From: an uncultured Lachnospiraceae bacterium
GTDB taxonomy: Bacteria; Bacillota; Clostridia; Lachnospirales; Lachnospiraceae
Length of the DNA stretch: 64,000 bases
NCBI GenBank assembly: GCA_910585005.1
Contig: CAJUCN010000009.1
Location: 1-64,000, forward strand
Reading direction: 5' to 3'
Positions within the stretch are counted from its first letter, which is position 1; the number at the start of each line of letters is the position of its first letter. A program made the position numbers and the translations under genes. The notes below the pieces were generated by a model. It was not told where the DNA came from and did not search any database. It saw nothing but the letters and a program-made list of their open reading frames with translations. Positions 27,384-35,972 of this stretch are shown here, in pieces.

Positions 27384-29600
27384 TTACTGTGCCCCTGTAA
27401 AAAGCATGTAGGAATCGCACTCCGCGTCCTTACTGTATGCCAGCGCAATGGCAAAAGGATTATGGATCTGTGGGAAATCCCAGTTTTCCCTTCCATAAAA
27501 TTCTTCCGGGTCATACTGGACTTCTTCAATCTGACAGGCCGTGTCAACCCTGGCTGCCAGATAACGCACGCGCTCTAAGACATGCTCTTCCTCTTCCACC
27601 GGTTCCACACCGATAAATTCCGCTGCCATATTGTCACAAAGACGGTAGAATGCCGCGCATTTTACCGCGCCGCCCTGTTTATAAAGCAGGAAAGACAATC
27701 CATAAAGGCTTTCGCCATTATCCAGCATATACCGGTAAAACTGCAGACCTCCTATTGCGCCGCCGCAGGTAGAAAGGGCGTTTTTTCTGATACGCTCCTT
27801 TGCCGCCTCCCAATCCGAACCCCAAAAATCACCTTCCGGGTTTGTGTCCAGCCGGTAAAAGATACGGATATCCGCCGCCGGGGCATCATGCCCTTTTTCC
27901 AGATCTTTGGGCCACAGAGTATCCACCCCAAAATTAGCGTCAAAATGCATATTCCCATAATACCAGTCCACAGGCTTCGCAGCAACAAAACTGGTTGGGC
28001 AAATTTCGCCGGAGGGCAGCATACAATAAGACCAGGTAAATCCCTCTTCATCATTTGGGCATAGCAGATAATAGTCTTTATGTGGTATCAGAATTTCCTC
28101 GCCCGGAAGAAGCAGGCCCTGTGTAAGCGCCGTCTCACTCCGTTCCAACAAGCCATAAAGAGTTCCATCCCCGTAGAACTTTTCCGCAATACTCCAGAGA
28201 TTATCACCGGATACCACTTCGTACCTGACATCCTCAGAAGGTCCAAATTCCAAATGAATGTAATCCTCCTCGTCCGTTCCCGCATAACCAGGCAGCTCTG
28301 TAAGCAGTTCCCAGGTATCCACGTCCTCTATCCTTTTCTCCCCGGAAAGATATGCCGGAAAATCCGGTGTATCCGCCAAAGAAAGCTTATACACGCCAGA
28401 CTGACGGTAATCCTGGGAGACGCTTTCTTTCAGGTAATAGCTGTTTTTCGTCACGCCGTCACTGGGGTTAACCGTATTACAGGCAATTCCGTAAATAGGG
28501 GCATAAAAACTCAGGTACTTCTGTTCAACACCAACCTCCCCTGTGTTCAGGCAAGTGTCCACCACACCACCGTTGGATGCACAAATCCCCGCACTAATCA
28601 GGGCTTCTGCATATTCTCTGTCTACCTGCCCAACGAAGACCTTCCCACTGTTGGTACATTGGCTGATCGTTCCCCAGCTTGCCCCGGCAATCCCTCCTGC
28701 AAGCTGGACGGATGTGACCTTTCCCATATTTTGTGAATTTTCGATGGATCCATCCTGCCCCAGCCGTCCGGTGATTCCTCCTGCGGCATAAGCCTCCATA
28801 GGAAAAGCATCAGAAAGCGTCTTCAACGTCACCGTTCCCTCATTGATACAGCCGCGGATCCTTCCATAGTTGGAACAGCAGATTCCGCCTGCATATAAAT
28901 TACTGACTGCCAAAAGATTTTCGGGCGGTTCCGTGCTCTGATCCGTCCCGGCCTCCAGGGTTCCCCTAAACCGGCAGTTTATCATTTCACCGTAATTGAT
29001 GCCGGCAATTCCGCCTGCTTTCCATGCCCCCACCACTTTTCCCTGCACGTCACAGTTCTCTATCAGACCGTAATTGGTGTGACATAAAACGGCGGCAATG
29101 ACCACATCAGTCTCCTCATCACTGTCTTCATATCCGCTGTCCTCCAAGGTCGTATAAAAGACGCTGTTACGGATTTCAAGGTCGGTAATCCTGGCGTCCT
29201 CCTCCAATATGGTAAAAATTGAGGCCAACCATTTCCCGTTTCTGGCATTGTATCCTTCCAGGGCATACCCGTTGCCATCAAAATGTCCATTATAATAGGT
29301 GACCGGGGCATAGCCGTTCCCCGGAGACGTATCCGCCCATTCCTCCCACCGATCCGTATCGTTTAAAATCAAATCCCCTCCCAGGCGGACGTTGATATCC
29401 CAATTTCCATCATTGACCGTGGTGGTAAACCAGCGAAAATCGTCTTTGGTGCAAAGCAGATAATAACCGTCTTCATCCTGGGAAGGCGCGTCCTCTTTCT
29501 GCATCCGCCCCAGGCCGCCAAGTAAAATGATTCCCGGCAGACAGAGTACGGCTGCACACAAAAGTAATTTTTTCCCGAAATGTCTTAGACGCTTTTTCAT
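27384..29600 (-). CDS. exported GLUG-repeat protein with LysM domain
   Basis: 738-aa exported protein. The N-terminal hydrophobic segment (LLLCAAVLCLPGIILLGG) follows a basic stretch. Residues about 85-400 hold repeated beta-helix-like units (INYGEMINCRFRGTL, SNYGRIRGCINEGTV, ASWGTISQCTNSGKV, SNGGVVDTCLNTGEV), the GLUG pattern of surface proteins and M26-type adhesins. A LysM domain follows (VVSGDNLWSIAEKFYGDG to LLPGEEILIPH), then a C-terminal domain of about 240 residues that I do not recognise. LysM implies attachment to peptidoglycan. The ATG at 29600 is chosen over one 27 bases upstream because GGGGG lies about 10 bases before it. Confidence 0.8.
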   Translation of the reverse strand: MKKRLRHFGKKLLLCAAVLCLPGIILLGGLGRMQKEDAPSQDEDGYYLLCTKDDFRWFTTTVNDGNWDINVRLGGDLILNDTDRWEEWADTSPGNGYAPVTYYNGHFDGNGYALEGYNARNGKWLASIFTILEEDARITDLEIRNSVFYTTLEDSGYEDSDEETDVVIAAVLCHTNYGLIENCDVQGKVVGAWKAGGIAGINYGEMINCRFRGTLEAGTDQSTEPPENLLAVSNLYAGGICCSNYGRIRGCINEGTVTLKTLSDAFPMEAYAAGGITGRLGQDGSIENSQNMGKVTSVQLAGGIAGASWGTISQCTNSGKVFVGQVDREYAEALISAGICASNGGVVDTCLNTGEVGVEQKYLSFYAPIYGIACNTVNPSDGVTKNSYYLKESVSQDYRQSGVYKLSLADTPDFPAYLSGEKRIEDVDTWELLTELPGYAGTDEEDYIHLEFGPSEDVRYEVVSGDNLWSIAEKFYGDGTLYGLLERSETALTQGLLLPGEEILIPHKDYYLLCPNDEEGFTWSYCMLPSGEICPTSFVAAKPVDWYYGNMHFDANFGVDTLWPKDLEKGHDAPAADIRIFYRLDTNPEGDFWGSDWEAAKERIRKNALSTCGGAIGGLQFYRYMLDNGESLYGLSFLLYKQGGAVKCAAFYRLCDNMAAEFIGVEPVEEEEHVLERVRYLAARVDTACQIEEVQYDPEEFYGRENWDFPQIHNPFAIALAYSKDAECDSYMLFTGAQ

Positions 29601-29709
29601 CGTTGCTATGCCCCCTTTGAGAAACAATGTTTTCTCTAATTACTGTACAATATTTACCCATCAGAATTGCATCAAAATTGCATCATTTTTGCATCTTTTT
29701 CCGGGTATG

Positions 29710-30468
29710 TCAGGATTCCTGTAAAAAACCTTTCAAAATATCTGCTCCCCGTGCCACCTTCTCTCCATCCGTCTGCCAAATTTCAAACTCACTAAAAGCG
29801 GGAATCCCCATAGGCACATTTTCCCTGCGGTACTCCATCCTGCTTGCCAGGGTCTTTTTGCCAGACATATGGAAATGCCGGATTCCTGCTTCTTCATGAA
29901 GGGTCTTCATGTTGTCCGGGGATACGCCGCTTCCCGCCATAATGGCAATCCGATCCCCTGCTGCCAATGCCAACGCCTTCAAACAAGAAAGTCCCGCCAT
30001 ACAGTCTTTCTCCTGGCCAGACGTCAAAATCGTGTTTACCCCAAGCTGTGCCGCCTGTTCCAGCGCTTGGTACGGATCCCGGCACACATCAAACGCCCTG
30101 TGCAGGGTCACATGCTTTCCCCTTGCCAAAGAAATACCTTCTTCCATCCGGTCACAGTCCAGGTTTCCGTCCGGTTTCAAAAACCCTATCACAATTCCGT
30201 CCGCTCCCGCTTTTACAAATTGCCGGATTTCTCTTTTGATCACCTCATATTCCCAATCGCTGTAACAAAAGTCACCAAACCTGGGCCTGATTAGCACGTT
30301 GATCAAACAATTGCATTTTTTACGGATCTCCTCAAACAAAGCCAGAGTAGGCGTCGTTCCTCCTATGACTAAATTTGAACAAAGCTCCAGCCTGTCCGCA
30401 CCGTTTGCCGCTGCAATACAGGCGCTCTCTACGCTGTCCACACAAACTTCCAGTAAATATTTTTTCAT
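29710..30468 (-). CDS. cutC: CutC family protein
   Basis: 252-aa TIM-barrel protein of the CutC family (LLEVCVDSVESACIAAANGADRLELCSNL near the N-terminus, GGTTPT, VLIRPRFGDFCYS, MAGSGV). Named for a proposed role in copper homeostasis in E. coli, but that role is disputed and no metal role is shown here. Start at 30468 is preferred because GGAGG lies 8 bases before it; a frame from 30543 adds 25 residues of unlikely composition. Confidence 0.9.
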   Translation of the reverse strand: MKKYLLEVCVDSVESACIAAANGADRLELCSNLVIGGTTPTLALFEEIRKKCNCLINVLIRPRFGDFCYSDWEYEVIKREIRQFVKAGADGIVIGFLKPDGNLDCDRMEEGISLARGKHVTLHRAFDVCRDPYQALEQAAQLGVNTILTSGQEKDCMAGLSCLKALALAAGDRIAIMAGSGVSPDNMKTLHEEAGIRHFHMSGKKTLASRMEYRRENVPMGIPAFSEFEIWQTDGEKVARGADILKGFLQES

Positions 30469-30596
30469 TGCTCCGCCTCCCATTCTTCCGCCCCATCTGA
30501 CGATAGGCCAGCTCATTTCCTTGCCGGTACTGTTTGTTTCCATTATGTCACGGCAGGATGAAAATTACAAAATATATTTGTACCAAGGGCATCATG

Positions 30597-30634
30597 AAAA
30601 ATGATCCGCCTGCACCATGCAGACGGACCATTTT
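30597..30634 (-). terminator. intrinsic terminator of the SASP gene
   Basis: Arms TCCGCCTGCA (30605-30614) and TGCAGACGGA form a hairpin, with ATTTTTC beyond it on the minus strand. It lies about 40 bases after the spore-protein stop. Confidence 0.8.
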
Positions 30635-30669
30635 TATTTCCATTCATTATTCTTATCGAAAAGCTGAAG

Positions 30670-30870
30670 TTACTTCATCTGTTCTTCTTGCTTTTTGATC
30701 ATTCTACGAACCATCTCGCCACCGATAGAACCGGCTTCCTTGGATGTTAAATCGCCGTTATAGCCTTCTTTTAAGTTAACACCAAGCTCAGAAGCAACTT
30801 CTGTTTTGAAACGATCCATAGCAGCCTTAGCTTCAGGAACTTCTACTCTATTAGATTTGCTGCTTGCCAT
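30670..30870 (-). CDS. alpha/beta-type small acid-soluble spore protein
   Basis: 66-aa DNA-binding spore protein that coats and protects chromosomal DNA in dormant spores. The GPR protease cleavage region (FKTEVASELGVNL) and the C-terminal GGEMVRRMIKKQEE motif are present, and the length is typical. RBS GGAGGTGA is strong. Expression is expected in the forespore from a sigma-G promoter, which I could not place with confidence. This gene shows the organism can sporulate or descends from one that did. Confidence 0.95.
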   Translation of the reverse strand: MASSKSNRVEVPEAKAAMDRFKTEVASELGVNLKEGYNGDLTSKEAGSIGGEMVRRMIKKQEEQMK

Positions 30871-30914
30871 CTTCTTTCACCTCCGTTATTATTTTTGACC
30901 AAGTGTTTCGGTCT

Positions 30915-30952
30915 CCTCAAGATAAGCTTTGCGAATTGCTTATCCTGAAGAG
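30915..30952 (-). other. hairpin in the SASP leader
   Basis: CTCCTCAAGATAAGC (30915 onward) pairs with GCTTATCCTGAAGAG at 13 of 15 positions. No U-run follows on the minus strand, so it is not a terminator for that strand. A further GCTTATC copy lies at 30979. It would sit in the 5' UTR of the spore-protein mRNA. Function unknown. Confidence 0.4.
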
Positions 30953-31047
30953 TTTCTTCGTTCAAAGCGTTTTCGTATCGCTTATCTTGTTCATAGTATT
31001 AACGGTGTTTCTGAAAATATGATGGTAAGTTTTTCCTCAGTTTTCAT

Positions 31048-31551
31048 TTAAAAACTTCTAAGCTTATCGTTTCCGCCATCTTCTGAATTTTCAATGGACT
31101 TAACGGTCAAATAATATCCATAATTATCATTGACCCGCACATAGACACGGTCTCCGGCTTTATGACCCATAAGCGCTTTGCCAATGGGTGATTCCACGCT
31201 GACTAAACCCTCTAAAGAATTCCCCCGCATGGTAGTAACGATCTTGTACCGTTCAACCGTATGATCCTCTTCCAATTCGACTTCCACGGTTTTATTCATC
31301 CCGACCTCATCTTCCTTGGAATCATCCGGTATCACCTGTGCCGTCTTGATCATCCGCTCCAAAAAGCGGATACGGCTTTCGTTTTTATTTTTTTCTCTCT
31401 TGGCGGCATAATATTCAAAGTTTTCGCTTAAGTCACCGTGTGCCCTTGCTTCCTTTACCGATTCTAAAAGTTTGGGACGAATGACCAGCTTCCTTTCTTC
31501 AATTTCAGCCTCCATAGCTTCAATATCCTTCTTCGTCAACTGATTATACAT
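31048..31551 (-). CDS. greA: transcription elongation factor GreA/GreB family
   Basis: 167-aa factor that rescues backtracked RNA polymerase by promoting transcript cleavage. The N-terminal coiled coil carries the acidic tip HGDLSENFEYYAAKR, and the C-terminal FKBP-like domain has VSVESPIGKALMGHKAGD. Start at 31551 chosen from AAAGGAAG; the longer frame from 31662 is out of keeping with the family's length. The gene overlaps the upstream CBS gene by 16 bases. Confidence 0.92.
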   Translation of the reverse strand: MYNQLTKKDIEAMEAEIEERKLVIRPKLLESVKEARAHGDLSENFEYYAAKREKNKNESRIRFLERMIKTAQVIPDDSKEDEVGMNKTVEVELEEDHTVERYKIVTTMRGNSLEGLVSVESPIGKALMGHKAGDRVYVRVNDNYGYYLTVKSIENSEDGGNDKLRSF

Positions 31552-32003
31552 GTTTCTGCTTCCTTTGCCCTTTGCCTTTCTGACATGGCCGCTTTTGCGG
31601 CGGCAAGCCTTGAGCTGAGATACAGGATAATGTCTTTCCTCTTGATCAGTCCGATAAAACACTGGTCACCATCGATAACCGGAACAAAATTCTGATTCAC
31701 CGCTTTATTGATCAAATCCTCCATATCTGCATCTGCTTCCACCGGTTCATTATCCCTGTTCCTTTCGATCTCCATAACAGATAATTTCTCCGCACCCTGA
31801 AAGGATAAATTTTTACTGTCTTTCAACTTCCAGAGCAGATCTCCCTCCGTCAGCGTACCTACATATCTTCCACTGTCCCTTGCAATGATCGGGATTGCCG
31901 AGTATCTATGGCTCTCCATCTTTTTGAGCGCCTGCCCCAGCGAATCGGTATCATAAAGAAAAGCCACCTCACTCTTTGGTGTTAAAAAAAATAAAATGTT
32001 CAT
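31536..32003 (-). CDS. CBS-domain protein
   Basis: 155-aa cytoplasmic protein made of a pair of CBS motifs (residues about 8-65 with YSAIPIIARDSGRYVGTLTEGDLL, and about 75-140 with NFVPVIDGDQCFIGLIKRKDIILYL). CBS pairs bind adenine nucleotides and act as energy or c-di-AMP sensors. No fused effector domain. The 16-base overlap with greA suggests coupled translation; a functional link is not established. Confidence 0.88.
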   Translation of the reverse strand: MNILFFLTPKSEVAFLYDTDSLGQALKKMESHRYSAIPIIARDSGRYVGTLTEGDLLWKLKDSKNLSFQGAEKLSVMEIERNRDNEPVEADADMEDLINKAVNQNFVPVIDGDQCFIGLIKRKDIILYLSSRLAAAKAAMSERQRAKEAETCIIS

Positions 32004-32045
32004 TTACAAACCTTCCCCATCTATTTGTTTCAAACAATCTGCGGC

Positions 32046-32597
32046 TTATGGCATATAGACAATCTTTTCCGCCATAGCGTCCGCCGTCTTCTCATCCGTT
32101 AAACTCTTCAATATCTCAAGTGCAAACGGAATCGAACATCCCATTCCTCTGCCTGTAATTACATTGCCGTCCCGAACGGCCGGTTCGCTGACAATTTCAG
32201 CCCCTGTAAGCTGATCCTCAAACCCAGGATAGGCAATCGCCTTCTTTCCTTTTAACAAACCTCTATGGCCTAAAATGGAAGGCGCTGCACAGATTGCACA
32301 TACCATCTTCCCATCGCCTGCAAAAGCATCCACATGCTCCATAAGCAGTCCACATGCTTCTAAATTTTTGGTTCCGTCAAGACCGCCCGGAAGCACCAGC
32401 GCATCTACACTGCCAAAATCCACCTCCCAGATCAGCTTGTCCATAACCACCGGAATCTGATGAGATCCTTGCACCGTCTTATCATTCATCACAGACACCA
32501 TCTCCGTTTCGATCCCTGCCCTACGCAGAATATCAACCACCGTCAATGCTTCAATCTCCTCAAAGCCCGTGCCAAAAAATACACATACCTTACTCAT
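32046..32597 (-). CDS. DJ-1/PfpI family protein
   Basis: 183-aa protein with the DJ-1/ThiJ fold. FFGTGFEEIEALTVVDILRRAG at the N-terminus and the nucleophile elbow AICAAPSILG (Cys near 105) are diagnostic. Family members act as glyoxalase/deglycase-like or stress proteins; the actual role here is unknown. The start at 32597 (MSKVCVFF) is preferred over one four codons upstream. It is 42 bases upstream of the CBS gene on the same strand. Confidence 0.9.
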   Translation of the reverse strand: MSKVCVFFGTGFEEIEALTVVDILRRAGIETEMVSVMNDKTVQGSHQIPVVMDKLIWEVDFGSVDALVLPGGLDGTKNLEACGLLMEHVDAFAGDGKMVCAICAAPSILGHRGLLKGKKAIAYPGFEDQLTGAEIVSEPAVRDGNVITGRGMGCSIPFALEILKSLTDEKTADAMAEKIVYMP

Positions 32598-32833
32598 GAT
32601 ACACCCCATTCCTGTACCGTTCTTTGACGTTTATTCCCATAAACGCCCTTTCACGGCACCCTGTCTTGTTAAAAATTTCTATTTTTATTCTACCATCAAA
32701 AGCGCTATTTTCCAAATTAAATATTTCTAAACGGGTCTAAACGATGATTTCAAACTACACCATTGCTTTTATCTTTCCTATGTTTTAAAATAGGGTCATT
32801 CTCAACGATTATTTTGATCTGAAAGGAACTCCT

Positions 32834-33325
32834 ATGGAAATTGAACGAAAATTTTTAATCAAAGAACTGCCTGTGGATCTATCTTCCTACCAATGTCTTA
32901 CCCTGGAACAGGCTTACCTGTGCACTGACCCGGTTGTCCGCATCCGGCGGCAGGATCAGGATTACTACCTGACCTATAAAGGAAAAGGGCTGCTTTCAAG
33001 GGAAGAATACAACCTTCCCTTAAATGAGCGCGCTTACCGGCATCTCCTTGCCAAGGCGGACGGCATCCTTATTTCCAAGAAACGGTACTTGATCCCCATT
33101 CCCCAGCCGTCTTTTGCGGATGGCTTTACGCCGCCGGATCTGCCCCTGAACTTAAAAGTAGAATTGGATATTTTTGATCCGCCCCTTGCACCCCTTATCC
33201 TTGCAGAGGTGGAATTTCCTGACGAAAAATCGGCAAACGCTTTTCTTCCGCCTTCCTGGCTCGCGGAAGATGTGACCCACGACCCCAATTATCACAACTC
33301 TAATCTCTCCAAAAAGATTTTATAG
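32834..33325 (+). CDS. CYTH-domain protein
   Basis: 163-aa protein starting with the CYTH signature EIERKFLIKELP and carrying charged pairs of the triphosphate tunnel (RIRRQ, YYLTYKGKG, SKKRYLI, KVELDIF, LAEVEFPDE). Bacterial members hydrolyse inorganic tripolyphosphate or related triphosphates; adenylate cyclase activity is rare. RBS GAAAGGA. Substrate not determined. Confidence 0.88.
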   Translation: MEIERKFLIKELPVDLSSYQCLTLEQAYLCTDPVVRIRRQDQDYYLTYKGKGLLSREEYNLPLNERAYRHLLAKADGILISKKRYLIPIPQPSFADGFTPPDLPLNLKVELDIFDPPLAPLILAEVEFPDEKSANAFLPPSWLAEDVTHDPNYHNSNLSKKIL

Positions 33326-33340
33326 CGCTTACCGTTAAAA

Positions 33341-33377
33341 GATCCCCGGCAGCTTTGCAAGAAAGCCACCGGGGATC
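33341..33377. terminator. bidirectional terminator between CYTH gene and malQ
   Basis: GATCCCCGG (33341-33349) pairs with CCGGGGATC (33369-33377). A-rich and T-rich flanks lie on both sides, between two convergent genes. Confidence 0.75.
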
Positions 33378-33392
33378 ACCCCTTTGGTTTTG

Positions 33393-34874
33393 TTATTTAT
33401 GTACCCTTCCATACAGCTTGGAGAGTTGGTAAATCCTTTGGGCAAGTTCTTCCCCTGCCTGCCCTTTTTGCATTCTCCATTTCCAATTATCTCCAAGGGT
33501 GGAAGGCGTATTGATCCTAGCTTCTTTTCCAAGCCCTAAATAGTCCTGCATAGGAATGATCGCAGTATCTGCAACACTGGCCAGCGCTGCGCGGATAAAT
33601 TCCCACTCTACATTCTTATTTCCTTTAAAATTCAAATAACGCCTTGCAAAGTTTTTGTCCTTCCTTCCCATTGACTGAAACCATCCGACAGTTGTGTCAT
33701 TATCATGAGTTCCCGTGTAAACCACTGAGTTTTCCGTATAATTATGGGGAAGATACTCACTGTCACTGCCTGCATCAAAGGCAAACTGCAAAACCTTCAT
33801 TCCCGGATAACCGGTTTTCTTGACCAACTTAATGACCGATGGGGTCAAATACCCTAGATCCTCTGCAATCACTTGCATTTTGCCAAGTTTTTCTTTTAAG
33901 ACCTTAAAAAGCTCGTACCCCGGTCCCTTTTCCCACTTACCATATTCCGCAGTGGGATCCCCATAGGGTATATGATAATACTCATCAAATCCTCTGAAAT
34001 GGTCAATACGCACGACGTCATAAAGTTTATAGCAATGTGCAATCCTTTGTACCCACCAGGCATACCCCGTCTTTTTATGATAGTCCCAACGGTAAAGCGG
34101 ATTTCCCCACAACTGCCCGGTAGCGGAAAACGCATCCGGCGGACAGCCTGCCACTCCGGTAGGCAATCCATCATCGTCAAACTGGAACAATTCCGGATTT
34201 GCCCATGCATCGGCACTGTCAAAAGCAACATAAATCGGAATATCCCCGATGATCCGGATCCCTTTCCCATTGGCATACTTTTTCAGCCTTTCCCACTGGG
34301 ATGCAAACAAATATTGCTGGTATTCATAAAAAAGGATTTCATCCTTCAGCTTCTTTTGACAGGAAGATATCGCATCCATTTTACGCAGGCGGATGTCCTC
34401 ATCCCACTGTGACCAGCTTGTGCCGCCATAAGAATCCTTGACCGCCATATAAAGCGCATAATCCAAAAGCCAGTGGCTATTTTCCCTGACAAAGGCCTGG
34501 AAATCCTCATTTTCTTCTATCCTGCTTTGCAAAAACCCAGCCCTAAGAACTTTAAAACGCGACTGGTAGATCTTCTCATAGTCAACATACCCTTCGCTGC
34601 CGCCCCAATCACACGCTTCGCACTGCTCCTTGCTAATAACGCCCTGCCGGATCAACTCTTCCAAATCAATATAATAAGGATTTCCCGCAAACGTTGAAAA
34701 GGACTGATAGGGCGAATCTCCATATCCGGTAGGCCCAAGAGGCAGGATCTGCCAAAAAGTCTGGCCTCCCTGCGCCAAAAAATCCACAAAGTCATAGGCT
34801 TCCTTTGAAAAAGTACCGATCCCGTATGCAGAAGGGATCCCGGATATGGGCAGTAATATTCCGCTTGCTCTCAT
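33393..34874 (-). CDS. malQ: 4-alpha-glucanotransferase (GH77)
   Basis: 493-aa amylomaltase that transfers alpha-1,4-glucan segments between maltodextrins and feeds glucose and longer chains into metabolism. Motifs: N-terminal RASGILLPISGIPSAYGIG, GDIPIYVAFDSADAW, catalytic Asp in VRIDHFRGF, acid/base Glu in VIAEDLG, and third acid in YTGTHDNDTT. Length typical of bacterial type. RBS GGAGG. It is a single-gene unit here; no glycogen or maltose genes adjoin. Confidence 0.95.
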   Translation of the reverse strand: MRASGILLPISGIPSAYGIGTFSKEAYDFVDFLAQGGQTFWQILPLGPTGYGDSPYQSFSTFAGNPYYIDLEELIRQGVISKEQCEACDWGGSEGYVDYEKIYQSRFKVLRAGFLQSRIEENEDFQAFVRENSHWLLDYALYMAVKDSYGGTSWSQWDEDIRLRKMDAISSCQKKLKDEILFYEYQQYLFASQWERLKKYANGKGIRIIGDIPIYVAFDSADAWANPELFQFDDDGLPTGVAGCPPDAFSATGQLWGNPLYRWDYHKKTGYAWWVQRIAHCYKLYDVVRIDHFRGFDEYYHIPYGDPTAEYGKWEKGPGYELFKVLKEKLGKMQVIAEDLGYLTPSVIKLVKKTGYPGMKVLQFAFDAGSDSEYLPHNYTENSVVYTGTHDNDTTVGWFQSMGRKDKNFARRYLNFKGNKNVEWEFIRAALASVADTAIIPMQDYLGLGKEARINTPSTLGDNWKWRMQKGQAGEELAQRIYQLSKLYGRVHK

Positions 34875-35031
34875 ACATAACCTCCAATACGAACTGTCAC
34901 TCCTTCATGTTCCCCAAAAGAATATCATTTACGTCTTGGATTTGCAAGTACTTTTCTCCCATAAGCATCCAGGTTTTCCAAATTCTACAAACCGCTGCCA
35001 TCAAGGAAAGGAAACCGGATATCACTTTCAC

Positions 35032-35808
35032 TTACAAGCGCACATCCACCGGGGCATAACGCACAAATTTCATCTCTTCTTGGCGCTCTTTCTCGCCCGG
35101 TTCCGGCTTTTTCCAGTCCTTCTCTTTTTCATCTGCTGTCCCGGTATCTGTTTTTTTCCCCTCATCCTTTTGGGTTTTTCCGGTTTCCTGATCTATTTCC
35201 CCAGCTTTTTTCATCTCTCCGTTTGCCTTGGAAAGGGTATCCATTTGGGAATCTGTCGCGTTTTGTGCTTTTTCTTTCACCTGGGCAAGTTCTTCTTCTT
35301 TCGCCTCTACAGACCCGCCCCGGGCTGCATCCAGCTTGATTTCCGCCTCCAAAACCCCTGCCCTGCCTTCCATCCTTCTGGCAACGCTTCCTTGTATCTT
35401 TGCCTGCTTCAACGTTCCCTCTGCACCGATCATCGCCTGCATGCTTCCCTTGGACATTCCGGCCTGCTGGTTCCTGCCCTTGTTTTCTGCCCTTTGGACG
35501 CCGCCAGATTGATCCTCCCCATTGGAATCCTTCTTTTGGGCCTTTTCCGACGCTTCCCGGCGCATTTCCATTTGATGCTGCCGCAATTGACTATTCAAGT
35601 CACTAATCTGTTTTTGTAGCTCCTGCCGCTTTTTCATTTTTTCTTCCATGCTCATATCCTCATTGGAAGAAAGCTCCTGCAATTTCTTTTTTGCCTCATC
35701 AATCTGCCGAAGCAGATCTTTACTTACCGGATCTGAAGCCTGATTCATCCCCATGGCTCCTGCCGGGGCATTGCCAGCGCCAACACCGCTCATTCCATTT
35801 ACCTTCAT
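35032..35808 (-). CDS. FlxA-like coiled-coil protein
   Basis: 258-aa hydrophilic protein. Residues about 30-95 form a coiled coil with the pattern of the FlxA-like family (LLRQIDEAKKKLQELSS, KKRQELQKQISDLNSQLRQH). The remainder is low-complexity, rich in Lys, Glu, Gln, Gly and Ala, and includes a Met/Gly-rich stretch. No signal peptide. Start at 35808 chosen from AAAGGTGG. It follows the LytTR/GHKL two-component pair by 165 bases on the same strand. Function unknown. Confidence 0.65.
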   Translation of the reverse strand: MKVNGMSGVGAGNAPAGAMGMNQASDPVSKDLLRQIDEAKKKLQELSSNEDMSMEEKMKKRQELQKQISDLNSQLRQHQMEMRREASEKAQKKDSNGEDQSGGVQRAENKGRNQQAGMSKGSMQAMIGAEGTLKQAKIQGSVARRMEGRAGVLEAEIKLDAARGGSVEAKEEELAQVKEKAQNATDSQMDTLSKANGEMKKAGEIDQETGKTQKDEGKKTDTGTADEKEKDWKKPEPGEKERQEEMKFVRYAPVDVRL

Positions 35809-35972
35809 CGCAATTCCACCTTTCTGAATCTTTCTCCCGTCTGCTATGACGTGTCCATCAAACTGCTTTGTCGCAGGTCTGTTCTCTCCAATCATTACAT
35901 CGGGAGATCCCTCCCTTCCCATAAGCATTTTGCCTTAAAGCAGACTTTTTTTGTTGTAAAAGGTAAACTTTC

